Assembly (NCBI RefSeq): GCF_000968195.1
Contig: NZ_FO704550.1
Span: forward strand, 3,968,001-4,032,000
Length of the DNA: 64,000 bases
DNA from: Xenorhabdus doucetiae
GTDB lineage: Bacteria; Pseudomonadota; Gammaproteobacteria; Enterobacterales; Enterobacteriaceae
Direction of reading: 5' to 3'
In this document: positions 8,970 through 18,094 of the stretch, piece by piece
How positions within the stretch are numbered: position 1 is the first letter of the stretch
Layout of the letters: each line of letters begins with the position of its first letter
Notes under the pieces: model-generated
Seen by the model: the letters and a program-made list of their open reading frames with translations, nothing else
Databases searched by the model: none
Told to the model about the DNA's origin: nothing
Translations under genes and position numbers: made by a program

Positions 8970-10022
8970 TTATTCCATAACTGAAATGATGACAGAAGGT
9001 TTCTTTTCCGGTTCGCCGAGAAAACTGCTCCACCCCAGATGATTATTCTGCTTCGCCCCCAATACCATGCCGCTGACCTGATTTTCAGCCAGACCAAGAC
9101 GCAGCTCCCAAGCGAACTGGCTACGCATGACAAAAGAAATGAACATCACCAACGGGAGATAGTTTTTGCCGTCGGGCAAGAATGAGAGAAACCGTTCACG
9201 CGGCAAGTTGTTGATACTGAGTAAAAACTTACTGCTGTAATCCCCAACCCAAGAACCAATGCTAAAATTTTTCCCCAATACGGACAGCTCAGGATCACCG
9301 ATGGTTTGTCCCTTGTTCCTTCCACCCAAACGATTCTGCTGATCCACGGGGATAATCATTTTCCTAAATTGCCAGCCGTGCAGCGTGACGTCCTGCAAAT
9401 CAAAGCAGTGAGAAACCAAACTGCATATGACTTCGGGTGAGCGTCCGGGGCTTGCCAGCAAGCCGGCATACGCCAGCATCTTGCTGTGGTTGATGTTCAG
9501 CAACCGGCGGTTGACATCACTGCCTAACCCCACGAGGGAGAACATACGCTGAGAAAAATAATCTTCCCCACCCTTCTTAAAACAGATGTAATAGCGGTAT
9601 TTCCGCCAGATCTGATGCAGGAGCGTAATTAAACGATGGTTGAAAAGGTTGAGGAAATCCGTCAGACGGTTTTCCCCCTGAGCATCTTCCCATGCCAGTG
9701 AATCCAGATAATAGCCCGGCATCGGGGACTGGCTGCCATGCAGTCCCATAAAGGAAACTTCCAGTTCGAAGAATCCCCTTTTGGATTGCACCAGCGAAAT
9801 GACATCACGTGTCGGAAACGCCAGACTGGCACTGGAGCGGAAACGGATAGATTCCCGATCGGGACGATCGGTCTGTCCGGTTTTATCCCACGCTACCGCC
9901 AGTCGGTTAATCAGCTCAACCAACTGGTAAAAGTTGTACTGTGAGATGTCCAATGCCAACGGTGTGGCAGGATCGTGTTCCGTGATTACATCAACGAGTG
10001 TTGACCTATCTGTACCGGCCAT
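8970..10022 (-). CDS. tssG: T6SS baseplate protein TssG
   Basis: 350 residues, typical TssG (family formerly DUF1305): FYQLVELINRLAVAW near the N-terminus and IRFRSSASLAFPTRDV. Together with TssF it makes the baseplate wedge that surrounds the VgrG spike. Its start lies 37 nt inside the 3' end of tssF, and the pair is presumably translationally coupled. Confidence 0.95.
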   Translation of the reverse strand: MAGTDRSTLVDVITEHDPATPLALDISQYNFYQLVELINRLAVAWDKTGQTDRPDRESIRFRSSASLAFPTRDVISLVQSKRGFFELEVSFMGLHGSQSPMPGYYLDSLAWEDAQGENRLTDFLNLFNHRLITLLHQIWRKYRYYICFKKGGEDYFSQRMFSLVGLGSDVNRRLLNINHSKMLAYAGLLASPGRSPEVICSLVSHCFDLQDVTLHGWQFRKMIIPVDQQNRLGGRNKGQTIGDPELSVLGKNFSIGSWVGDYSSKFLLSINNLPRERFLSFLPDGKNYLPLVMFISFVMRSQFAWELRLGLAENQVSGMVLGAKQNNHLGWSSFLGEPEKKPSVIISVME

Positions 10023-11818
10023 TCATAACATTCCTGATTATCTAAATTGATTACCTTCAACATATGAAAAGCATTGACACTGGCATACAGTGAGAAAAAC
10101 CGTGACAGGATCGTACTGAACAGATAAAGCTCCCCTTCCGAACTGAATGCCTGTTGTCGGATATACAGTGTTGAGCGCAATCCACGTACAGGCTGACCAC
10201 GGAACAGACGATCTGTCGGCTCGGTTTCAATCTTTTCAATGGCATCCAGCCGTTTCTGTGATGAACGCTTGGACTGTCGGTTATGAATACTGGGGAAATC
10301 GTAGGTACGCAGAACCTGTTTCAGCGCGTCCTTATCCAGCAATGACATATAGTTCAGCGACATATTTGACAGCAGTGACCAGTGCAAACCGCCATCCAAC
10401 AGCGGATAGAGAGGCACCGACGGCCGCGTGATATTACGGAAGGTCGCAAAGGTCGGGCTGCCGTTTGAAGGGTAATTAATGTCGCCAACCCGCAGCTCCA
10501 AAGGCATTTCACGGTTGGTACAGGTCAATCTGATCGAAACATTTTCTTTGAGCTGGAATCTGAGCAAATCGGCCTCATCACCCCGTACAAATGAGATGAA
10601 ATGGTCCAGCCCCCGGCGGAAAGGCGACTCTTTCACCCGAATGCGGTAATAACGCATCGAACTTTCATCTTCGTCATCGATTTGGTGATTGAAACTTTCA
10701 AACGGGGTATAAACTCGCTCACCCATACGGGCACGGCTGCGTTCACCATTTTCCCCGGTCAGCCAGCTTTCTACGCCATCGACAGAGAAAATGTCGTAGT
10801 TATCCGGCAAGCTGTAACTGGCTTTCAATGGGTATTCAGTCTGGCTGCCATTCAGTTCGATCGCTTCACTGTCCATTGGGAACAGGTTGATTGCCGGCGT
10901 GCAGTGCAGACGGAAAGTGTCATGGCGAATTTTGGCTTCCGGTGGCAATGCCTGAGAAAAATGCAAGTTCAGTTTGAAATCTTTGGTCTTGAGATCTTCC
11001 GGCAGCGCCGGGAAACCTTTCACATCAAAAAACAGGAAGCTTTCTGCAAAACAGAAATATTCCTGCAAAATGCGATATCCCATATAGGCGTTTTTCGGGT
11101 AAGGCAGCAACGCATCTTCCCGCTCAAATCCCACCGGCACAAAGTCAAAATCAGGCAGGGAGATCACCGTATCACCCACCACCAATTCTGCTTTCGTGAA
11201 GTAATAACAGAGCCAGAAGTAGAGCTGGGAAGTGGTATAGTTATCACCGCTCAGATAAAAACGCAGTTTGTCCAGTTCCAACTCATGCAGGCTCAGTTCG
11301 GTTTTCGACGCAAAATTCAGGCCGATAACACCGGTCTCATTACTGTTATTGACGGAAATATCACGGATGGAAAACGGAAAAAGCCAAACATCACGGCAGA
11401 GCGTAAAGGTACAGCGGCCATCATCGTCTTTTTTGCCATCTGACTTTTCACTCGAATAAATATCATCTTGAGTGGCCAGCCTATGGCTCATAATCTGGGT
11501 GCCACGCTTAACCTGTGTCGCTTTCGTCACCACGCTCTCATCAGGCGTATATTCGATGATGGTCATGCTGGGCGTTGGACGCAGGTAGTTCGGCCAAAGC
11601 ATATTGAGCAGACCGTGAGTCAATTCAGGGAACTGATCATCAATCTTTGCCCGCAGATTACCCGTCAGGAAAGCAAAACCTTCCAGCAAACGCTCAACGT
11701 CGGGGTCAGAACCTTGCTCTGACAAAAATGCGGCAAGATGAGGACGCTCAACTGCGGCTTCTTTCCCCAGTTGTCGCAGATAGTTCAGCTCATCTCGAAA
11801 ATATTTTTCAAATGACAT
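9986..11818 (-). CDS. tssF: T6SS baseplate protein TssF
   Basis: 610 residues with the diagnostic TssF N-terminus (YFRDELNYLRQLGKEAA ... FAFLTGNLRAKIDDQFPEL) and the conserved LWPNYLRP motif. TssF2-TssG heterotrimers are the wedge units of the baseplate. The tssE stop is immediately upstream (adjacent coordinates), and the 3' end overlaps tssG. Confidence 0.97.
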   Translation of the reverse strand: MSFEKYFRDELNYLRQLGKEAAVERPHLAAFLSEQGSDPDVERLLEGFAFLTGNLRAKIDDQFPELTHGLLNMLWPNYLRPTPSMTIIEYTPDESVVTKATQVKRGTQIMSHRLATQDDIYSSEKSDGKKDDDGRCTFTLCRDVWLFPFSIRDISVNNSNETGVIGLNFASKTELSLHELELDKLRFYLSGDNYTTSQLYFWLCYYFTKAELVVGDTVISLPDFDFVPVGFEREDALLPYPKNAYMGYRILQEYFCFAESFLFFDVKGFPALPEDLKTKDFKLNLHFSQALPPEAKIRHDTFRLHCTPAINLFPMDSEAIELNGSQTEYPLKASYSLPDNYDIFSVDGVESWLTGENGERSRARMGERVYTPFESFNHQIDDEDESSMRYYRIRVKESPFRRGLDHFISFVRGDEADLLRFQLKENVSIRLTCTNREMPLELRVGDINYPSNGSPTFATFRNITRPSVPLYPLLDGGLHWSLLSNMSLNYMSLLDKDALKQVLRTYDFPSIHNRQSKRSSQKRLDAIEKIETEPTDRLFRGQPVRGLRSTLYIRQQAFSSEGELYLFSTILSRFFSLYASVNAFHMLKVINLDNQECYEWPVQIGQHSLM

Positions 11819-12259
11819 TTATTGAGTTCGCTCCAGGCAATAGCGCCGGTTGTTATCCAACTGGATGCTGAATTCCACAAGGTCGTTGATATCATCCAGA
11901 GAGATTTCAGCGCTGATATGAAAGCTCAACAGCAACGGATCTGAATCATCATGAATAGCACTGACAGAAACCGCTGATATTCTTGGCTCATAATTTCTGA
12001 TGCACTCTTCAATCGCCCATTCGATACTTTGCTTGAAATCCACTGATGTCGCGGTCGCGTCATTTAGATCAATCACGCCTAAATCAACGGCACTTTGGCA
12101 AGCACCGGGACGGGAATTCAGTACTTCATTCAAATGCTTCTTGATGGACTCAAGCAGGGCACGCATCCTTGACTGACGGGAAGAGCCGTAGCTCTTCCCT
12201 TGAATGCGCTCGAACAGACTGGCAGAGCTGCCTCTGTTCCAACTGTACAGCGCAGCCAT
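11819..12259 (-). CDS. tssE: T6SS baseplate protein TssE (gp25-like)
   Basis: 146 residues of the GPW/gp25 family: ESIKKHLNEVLNSRPGAC, then IEWAIEECIRNYEPRI, both typical of TssE, the lysozyme-like-fold baseplate component that starts sheath polymerisation. The N-terminus carries the common SLFERI signature. It lies 2 nt after tssC and directly abuts tssF. Confidence 0.95.
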   Translation of the reverse strand: MAALYSWNRGSSASLFERIQGKSYGSSRQSRMRALLESIKKHLNEVLNSRPGACQSAVDLGVIDLNDATATSVDFKQSIEWAIEECIRNYEPRISAVSVSAIHDDSDPLLLSFHISAEISLDDINDLVEFSIQLDNNRRYCLERTQ

Positions 12260-12261
12260 GA

Positions 12262-13740
12262 TTATTCCTTATCCAAACGTCCAACCAGAGACAGTTCGAA
12301 ACTTGCCCCCATGTACTTGAAGTGCGGACGAACTTGCATCGAAACCTGATACCAGCCTGGATCGCCTTCAACATCCAGCACTTTGATCTCGGCGGCACGC
12401 AGAGGACGGCGGCTACGAACGTCAGTCGGTGGGTTTTCCTGATCAGCAATGTACTGTTTCAGCCACATATTCAGTTCACGCTCCAGATCCTGACGCTCTT
12501 TCCAAGAGCCGATCTGTTCACGCTGTAACACTTTGATGTAGTGCGCCAGACGGTTGATGATGAACATGTACGGAAGCTGGGTGCCCAACTTGTAGTTGGT
12601 TTCCGCAATTTTCCCTTCACGGGTATTGGGGAATACTTTGGTTTTCTGAACCGAGTTGGCCGAGAAGAACGCGGCATTATCGCTACCCTTACGCATGGTC
12701 AGGGTAATGAAGCCCTCTTCTGCCAATTCGAATTCACGACGGTCAGTGATCAGCACCTCTGTTGGGATCTTCGCCTGAACCTGTCCCATTGCTTCGTACA
12801 GGTGAACGGGCAGATCGCTGACGGCACCACCGCTCTGCGGACCGATGATGTTTGGACACCAGCGATATTTAGCAAAGCTGTCAGTCAGGCAGCTAGCCAG
12901 CAAGTACGCCGTGTTGCCCCACAAGAAATGTTCATGGTCGCTGTTAACATTTTCCTGATAGTTGAAGTTTTTGATTGGGTTTTCAACGCTGGAATAAGGC
13001 AGACGCAGCAAGAAACGGGGGGCAGTCAAACCTAAGTAACGTGAATCTTCAGACTCGCGCAGTGCACGCCATTTAGTGTGTGAAGGGCCTTCGAAGACGG
13101 ATTTCAGTTCCTTGATGGCTGGCAACTCAGTAAAGCTGTTAATGCCAAAGAATTCCGGTGAAACGGAAGATAAGAATGGCGCGTGAGCCATCGCACCGAC
13201 TGAACTGACATACTGCATCAGTTTAATATCAGGCGTTGTATTGCTGAACGCGTAGTTACCGATGACGGCAGCAACAGGTTCACCACCGAACTGACCGTAG
13301 CCTGCGGAATAAACGTGTTTATAGAAGCCAGACTGAATAATTTCAGGGGAGAATTCAAAATCTTCCAACAACTCATCTTTAGTCGCATGAAGGATGTTGA
13401 TTTTGATGTTTTCACGGAAATCAGTGCGATCCACCAAAATTTTCAGTGAACGCCAGGAAGATTCCAGCTCCTGGAACTGATTAGCGTGCACAATTTCATC
13501 CATCTGTTGACTGAGCTTTTTATCCAACTCAACGATCATTTTATCAACGAGCAGCTTGTTGATGGGTTCTTCGTTTGAGCCGGTATCCAAAATGCTGCCG
13601 ATAAACGCAGCAACACCTTGTTTAGCAATATAATAGCCGTCATTTTCCGGTGTCATTCGCGCTTGAGACATAATTTCATCAAGCAAGGAAGTCGTTGCGC
13701 CGGATGCAATCGCTGTGCTGTTTTCTTCGTGCTGAGCCAT
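12262..13740 (-). CDS. tssC: T6SS contractile sheath large subunit TssC (VipB)
   Basis: 492 residues, normal length for VipB/TssC. Conserved blocks include ELESSWRSLKILVDRTDFR, SVSPEFFGI, LRLPY and the ending GASFELSLVGRLDKE. TssC pairs with TssB to build the cytoplasmic sheath whose contraction drives the Hcp tube out of the cell. A 20-nt gap with a good ribosome site separates it from tssB upstream. Confidence 0.98.
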   Translation of the reverse strand: MAQHEENSTAIASGATTSLLDEIMSQARMTPENDGYYIAKQGVAAFIGSILDTGSNEEPINKLLVDKMIVELDKKLSQQMDEIVHANQFQELESSWRSLKILVDRTDFRENIKINILHATKDELLEDFEFSPEIIQSGFYKHVYSAGYGQFGGEPVAAVIGNYAFSNTTPDIKLMQYVSSVGAMAHAPFLSSVSPEFFGINSFTELPAIKELKSVFEGPSHTKWRALRESEDSRYLGLTAPRFLLRLPYSSVENPIKNFNYQENVNSDHEHFLWGNTAYLLASCLTDSFAKYRWCPNIIGPQSGGAVSDLPVHLYEAMGQVQAKIPTEVLITDRREFELAEEGFITLTMRKGSDNAAFFSANSVQKTKVFPNTREGKIAETNYKLGTQLPYMFIINRLAHYIKVLQREQIGSWKERQDLERELNMWLKQYIADQENPPTDVRSRRPLRAAEIKVLDVEGDPGWYQVSMQVRPHFKYMGASFELSLVGRLDKE

Positions 13741-13760
13741 TTAAAAATTCCTTTAACCAG

Positions 13761-14258
13761 TTATTTTTTATTGACGATTTCAAGTTCTTTCAGGAGTTGC
13801 TCACGAACGGATTCATCATCCAGCAGTGACTGCAAGCGAGCACGAAATGCCGGGATATTTCCCAATGGGCCCTTTAATGCCACCAATGCCTCACGAAGTT
13901 CGAGAAGTTTATTTAATTCAGGGACTTTCTTCGCGATATTATCTGGCGAAAAATCACTCAGTGATTTTATTTCCAGATTAACTGACAGATCTTCTTCGCT
14001 TTTTTCATCAAGGCGATTAGGAACGTTAAAAGTCAGGTTGATGTTCGCTTCATTCATTACGGCATTAAAGTTGTTCTTATTGATAGAAACTGCCTGCCGT
14101 TCTTCAATTGGCGTATCTTCGCTTTTTCCTTTCAAGTCACCCACAACCAGAAGATTCAGAGGTAATTCAACTTCTGCGGTCTGGTCACCCGTATTAGGAA
14201 CATACTTAATATTAATTCTTTCTTTCGGCGCTACGCTACCTGGACTATTCTTACTCAT
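13761..14258 (-). CDS. tssB: T6SS contractile sheath small subunit TssB (VipA)
   Basis: 165 residues with the TssB signature (LNLLVVGDLKGK, then SFSPDNIAKKVP-like block and LLELREALVALKGPLGN). It is the first gene of the minus-strand T6SS operon. An AAAGGA ribosome site precedes the ATG at 14258. The promoter must lie in the AT-rich spacer to the right; I found no -24/-12 (GG-N10-GC) sigma-54 element there. Confidence 0.97.
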   Translation of the reverse strand: MSKNSPGSVAPKERINIKYVPNTGDQTAEVELPLNLLVVGDLKGKSEDTPIEERQAVSINKNNFNAVMNEANINLTFNVPNRLDEKSEEDLSVNLEIKSLSDFSPDNIAKKVPELNKLLELREALVALKGPLGNIPAFRARLQSLLDDESVREQLLKELEIVNKK

Positions 14259-15177
14259 ATTTGAATCCTTTGGCTAATACAACCATGAACTGTCTAACAA
14301 CCCATTATTGGTGAGAGAATGATTCCAATGTTTACCCATATAATAAATACAGAATATCTTCCTAAAAAATAAGATAAAGAAGACAACTATATTTGCAGGT
14401 ACGAATAGTTTTATATCAACATATAGTTAAATAATCAGATATACCCTATCCAATCGTGGAAATAACATCGATACGAAAAATCGTCAAGTTCGAGTTTGAC
14501 ATTTTATTTTTTTGATGTAAAGCCAAAACACAAATTGATAAATACCTCTATTCTGGCTTTTAATCTCATTATCTCAACTGATAGCAAGTTATAAACATTT
14601 TTTTCTTCTCAAAATAGAGGAAAATTTGGTTTTACTCTCTGTGAGAGTATGTGAAACCATTATCTATAATTTGCATTAAAAGAAATATTTTTCATCTTCA
14701 TCTGAATAAAACGCAATCTGCAAAACGGCTATCAATAATCATCTTCAATATCATTTTTTATTTTATTTTGATTAATTATGTACCATAGGAATCTAAATTA
14801 TTTTCATTTTTTTGATCTGGATAACACTTTTTCAATGATCATAATAAATATTTAAATTTAAAAATAAAAATCAATAAATATCATTAAGTTACATAACAAC
14901 AAAAATCGAAGCTCATTTTTAAACCAGTTAAATTGGCTTGTTTTTTATAAAAAATCAGCCATAAATTTCACAACGGCAATGATTATAAAATTTTTATTTG
15001 TCATTGAATGAGAGAGCATGTTGCATTTTTCAAATGTCTTTGCATTAGGCAATTTCAGCTTTATTATTCGCCCCGAGTGTTTGGTAAGCGATAATTTCAT
15101 TTGATTAAGAAATGGAATAATCACGCAAGGAATGAACACTTACACTAATTATTGGTAAATTTTTATAGGATATTCAT
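14259..15177. other. AT-rich divergent spacer between tssB and hcp
   Basis: A 919-nt, very AT-rich region without a credible gene; the one short minus-strand frame (14945-15139) has no recognisable content. It must carry the promoters for the T6SS operon (leftward) and hcp (rightward). I searched both directions for GG-N10-GC (sigma-54) spacing and found none. The clearest structure is the inverted repeat at 14633-14649. The length and composition resemble silenced (H-NS-type) promoter regions; that is inference. Confidence 0.6.
14633..14649. repeat. Perfect inverted repeat in the tssB-hcp spacer
   Basis: Two perfect 7-nt arms (TACTCTC / GAGAGTA) flank a TGT centre. Just outside, GGTTT on the left and AAACC on the right (after TGTG) could extend the symmetry. 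It sits about 375 nt from tssB and 530 nt from hcp. It could be an operator for a dimeric regulator or an RNA hairpin; no U-tract supports a terminator. Confidence 0.5.
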
Positions 15178-15696
15178 ATGCCAACTCCATGTTATATTTC
15201 CATCAATGGTAAAACTCAGGGCAATATTACTGCTGGCGCATTCACTGCTGAATCCGTAGGTAATATCTTTGTTCAAGGTCACGAAGATGAAATGCTGGTT
15301 CAAGAATTTGACCACATTGTGACTGTTCCAACTGATCCACAGTCTGGGCAGCCTTCTGGCCAACGTGCGCATAAGCCTTTCCGCTTTACCGTTGCACTGA
15401 ATAAAGCCGTTCCTCTGCTTTACAACGCACTGGCTTCCGGCGAAATGCTGACGACAGTAGAATTGAAATGGTACCGTACTTCAATCGAAGGTAAACAAGA
15501 GCATTTCTTCTCTACTAAACTGGTAGATGCAACTATCGTTGATATCGATTGCAAAATGCCACACTGCCAAGATCCAGCAAAATCAGAATTCACGCAATTA
15601 GTTCGCGTTTCTCTTTCTTATCGTAAGATTGAGTGGGAACACACGACTGCGGGTACTTCTGGTGCTGACGACTGGCGCGCGCCAATTGTTGCTTAA
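15178..15696 (+). CDS. hcp: T6SS tube protein Hcp (TssD)
   Basis: 172 residues of the Hcp1 family: MPTPCYISINGKTQGNITAG start, GHEDEMLVQEFDHIV loop, PFRFTVALNKAVPLLYNAL. Hcp hexamers stack into the inner tube expelled by sheath contraction and can carry small effectors. An ATAGGA site precedes the ATG. It is monocistronic: no vgrG, PAAR or effector gene follows, so spike and cargo genes must be elsewhere. It is divergent from the structural operon and followed by a stem-loop. Confidence 0.97.
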   Translation: MPTPCYISINGKTQGNITAGAFTAESVGNIFVQGHEDEMLVQEFDHIVTVPTDPQSGQPSGQRAHKPFRFTVALNKAVPLLYNALASGEMLTTVELKWYRTSIEGKQEHFFSTKLVDATIVDIDCKMPHCQDPAKSEFTQLVRVSLSYRKIEWEHTTAGTSGADDWRAPIVA

Positions 15697-15728
15697 TATC
15701 TTATTCATTAAGTATTAAGTAATTACCT

Positions 15729-15759
15729 TTCAGCCAATGAATAATACTCATTGGCTGAA
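15729..15759 (+). terminator. Stem-loop after hcp
   Basis: A perfect 12-nt inverted repeat (TTCAGCCAATGA / TCATTGGCTGAA, 7-nt loop) lies 32 nt after the hcp stop. There is no clear U-tract, so it may be a weak terminator or a 3' stabilising hairpin for a highly expressed mRNA. Confidence 0.55.
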
Positions 15760-16321
15760 TCAATCAGATATATCCCAAAATCCCTGCCAATTTACGTTAA
15801 TCCCCATTTTTCTCTTTTATATTTGTTTTTATGGTTTTTTCCCGCTGTCAGATTTCCATATAGTAATTATTTTCACAATAAATAAAGATGGATGAATTCA
15901 TAATTACATGAATGATTAATGCACAATAAAACTATCTGACTAAAAAATACCTGTTCTTGCGTTTTACACTCCCTCGGCTTCAATACTCTTCATCACAATA
16001 CCATAAGTAAAACTTTTAAATAAAAAACTCAAAATACAGTAAGGTTTTTAATTTCGCCTCATTATTATGCTGAAATATGGATTAACCCAAATTGAATTTC
16101 ACTTATCGCTTCACATGGGGATAAAACATAACTAAAATGAATTATCATAAATCACTAAGGTAAATTTATAAAAAAATATTATTATTTTTAACAAAAAACA
16201 ATCGTTAATCAGAGCAACATAAAATATTTTCTATGCTCTAATGCTTAATTAATAAACTAGGAAGTTTAAACCTAACCCAACACGATACATTTCCTATCAA
16301 CTATTGTCATTTGGGTATCCC
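15760..16321. other. AT-rich spacer before the two-partner secretion genes
   Basis: About 560 nt with no convincing gene or RNA. It presumably holds the promoter of the tpsB-tpsA operon, but I could not single out one set of -35/-10 boxes in such AT-rich sequence. Confidence 0.5.
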
Positions 16322-17995
16322 ATGATTAAAAGGACGACAATCTTCATCTTATTATGTACAGCGTTTCAGGTAAGCGCATCACCTGACGCGCTTACCCCTG
16401 CTTTCCCTACCGATGAAGCAAGAAGAACGTTACAGGACAGTTCACGGGAAATAGACCAACTAATTGAAGAACGCCGCCATCAAGGATTAATTAATCGCAC
16501 GGATAACGTTACGCCACAAACGGTCTCACCCGTGCTGGTGGAAACAGCACCCTGTTTGACTATCAACGGTGTTTATCTGCAAGGCATTACCCTACTCTCT
16601 CTAAAGGATTTGAATACCCTCAGTGCCCTGCCCGATAGCTGTATCACCAGCAATGATATCAACACGTTGTCAGCCGAAATCACTAACCTGTATATCGCCA
16701 AAGGCTACATTACGGCACGGGTACAATTTATTCCCCCTAACGCGAATGGTGAACTGGGGATCAATGTGGTTGAAGGTTTTGTCGAGGCGATAGAAGGCGG
16801 TGACCGCTGGGTCAATAGCCAGACCCTGTTCCCGCGTTTGGCCAATAACCCCCTCAACCTGAATCAGCTTGATCAAGGATTGGATCAAGCAAATCGTCTG
16901 CAATCCAATAAAACAACGCTGGATATTCTCCCCGGCACCATTAACGGGGGTTCCATCGTCAAGCTACACAACCAGCACGCTTCTCCGTGGAGGATCACCA
17001 CCACCACCGATAATTATGGACAGAAAAATACCGGTAAATGGATCACGCGGCTCAATGCCAGCGTTGATAGCCCATTGGGATTATCTGACTTTGTGAGCCT
17101 CAGCGGCGTCACTACCGTTGATAAACCCGCGACGCAATACAATCGCGCCTATACCCTGTTCTATTCGCTCCCTTATGGCGCCATCACGTTCAGTGGATTC
17201 AACAGTTATTCCCAATATACCGGCCATCCGCGTTTACAGGTAACGCAGGTCAAACTGCACGGGAATTCACGGCAAACCGGCGTTCGTGCCGATTGGGTCT
17301 TTCACCGCAATCAATCGCAAATCAGCACATTGAATAGCCAGTTGGTTTACAAGCATTACAACAGCTATTTCGGTGAATCCAAAACCGGTGTCAATAGCCA
17401 GACATTGAGTATTCTCGAATTGGGGGTGACCCATTTACACATCCTCCCTTCCGGGCTTTTCTCCCTCAATATGGGTATTGAACGGGGAATGCCGTGGTTT
17501 GGTGCCCAAACTGAAACAGGCAACCTGAATAAACAATTTACCAAAGGGAAGTTGTCGGCAAATTTACAACAGCGTTTCACCCTGTTTGAGGTGCCTTACC
17601 GGTTTAACAGCCAGTTTTATGCGCAATACAGCCAAAGCGGGCTACCGGGTGTTGAGTGGCTCAATCTGGCCGACCGCAATGCGGTGCGGGGATTCAGCAA
17701 AAATGTGTCATCGGCCGATAATGGCTGGTATTTGAGAAATACACTCTCCCACTCAATCCCCATTGCCAAAGGCTCACTTTCGTTACGTACTGGTGTGGAT
17801 ATCGGCCAAGTTAAAGGCGATCGCAGTCAGGATGGCTGGAAAAGCAGTGCCGGATTAAGTGCCGGTTTGACGCTGCGCTATCAGCACCTGTTTGCGGATA
17901 TTGAAATAAGCCGGGGTAAATTTCTTTCTCACCCCAAAAATAGGCACATGGACGAACCTATGCAACTGTCCACCCGCTTTTCTTACACTTTTTAG
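16322..17995 (+). CDS. Two-partner secretion transporter TpsB (ShlB/PhlB/XhlB type)
   Basis: 557 residues. I use the ATG at 16322, which gives a direct signal peptide (MIKRTTIFILLCTAFQVSA); a TTG 18 nt upstream is possible. A Ser/Pro-rich linker is followed by a POTRA region (about 75-160; GVYLQGITLLSL, NLYIAKGYITARVQ) and a 16-stranded outer-membrane barrel with the family VRGF motif (NAVRGFSKN) expected in loop L6. TpsB proteins secrete, and in the ShlB class activate, their TpsA partner, encoded next. Size and partner size match PhlB/XhlB haemolysin transporters of Photorhabdus and Xenorhabdus as I recall them. Confidence 0.93.
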   Translation: MIKRTTIFILLCTAFQVSASPDALTPAFPTDEARRTLQDSSREIDQLIEERRHQGLINRTDNVTPQTVSPVLVETAPCLTINGVYLQGITLLSLKDLNTLSALPDSCITSNDINTLSAEITNLYIAKGYITARVQFIPPNANGELGINVVEGFVEAIEGGDRWVNSQTLFPRLANNPLNLNQLDQGLDQANRLQSNKTTLDILPGTINGGSIVKLHNQHASPWRITTTTDNYGQKNTGKWITRLNASVDSPLGLSDFVSLSGVTTVDKPATQYNRAYTLFYSLPYGAITFSGFNSYSQYTGHPRLQVTQVKLHGNSRQTGVRADWVFHRNQSQISTLNSQLVYKHYNSYFGESKTGVNSQTLSILELGVTHLHILPSGLFSLNMGIERGMPWFGAQTETGNLNKQFTKGKLSANLQQRFTLFEVPYRFNSQFYAQYSQSGLPGVEWLNLADRNAVRGFSKNVSSADNGWYLRNTLSHSIPIAKGSLSLRTGVDIGQVKGDRSQDGWKSSAGLSAGLTLRYQHLFADIEISRGKFLSHPKNRHMDEPMQLSTRFSYTF

Positions 17996-18094
17996 TTTTT
18001 GAACCCTTTGATGTTTTTTTAACCGCAGCCAGTTGTGGGGGTGATCCCCAGAACGCTGCACATGGCAATAAAGAAAGTAGATAAAGGTAATAAT

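Noticed and set aside
14259..15177. Sigma-54 promoters for tssB and hcp
   Set aside because: Every GG dinucleotide noted in either direction was checked for GC ten nt later and none matched.
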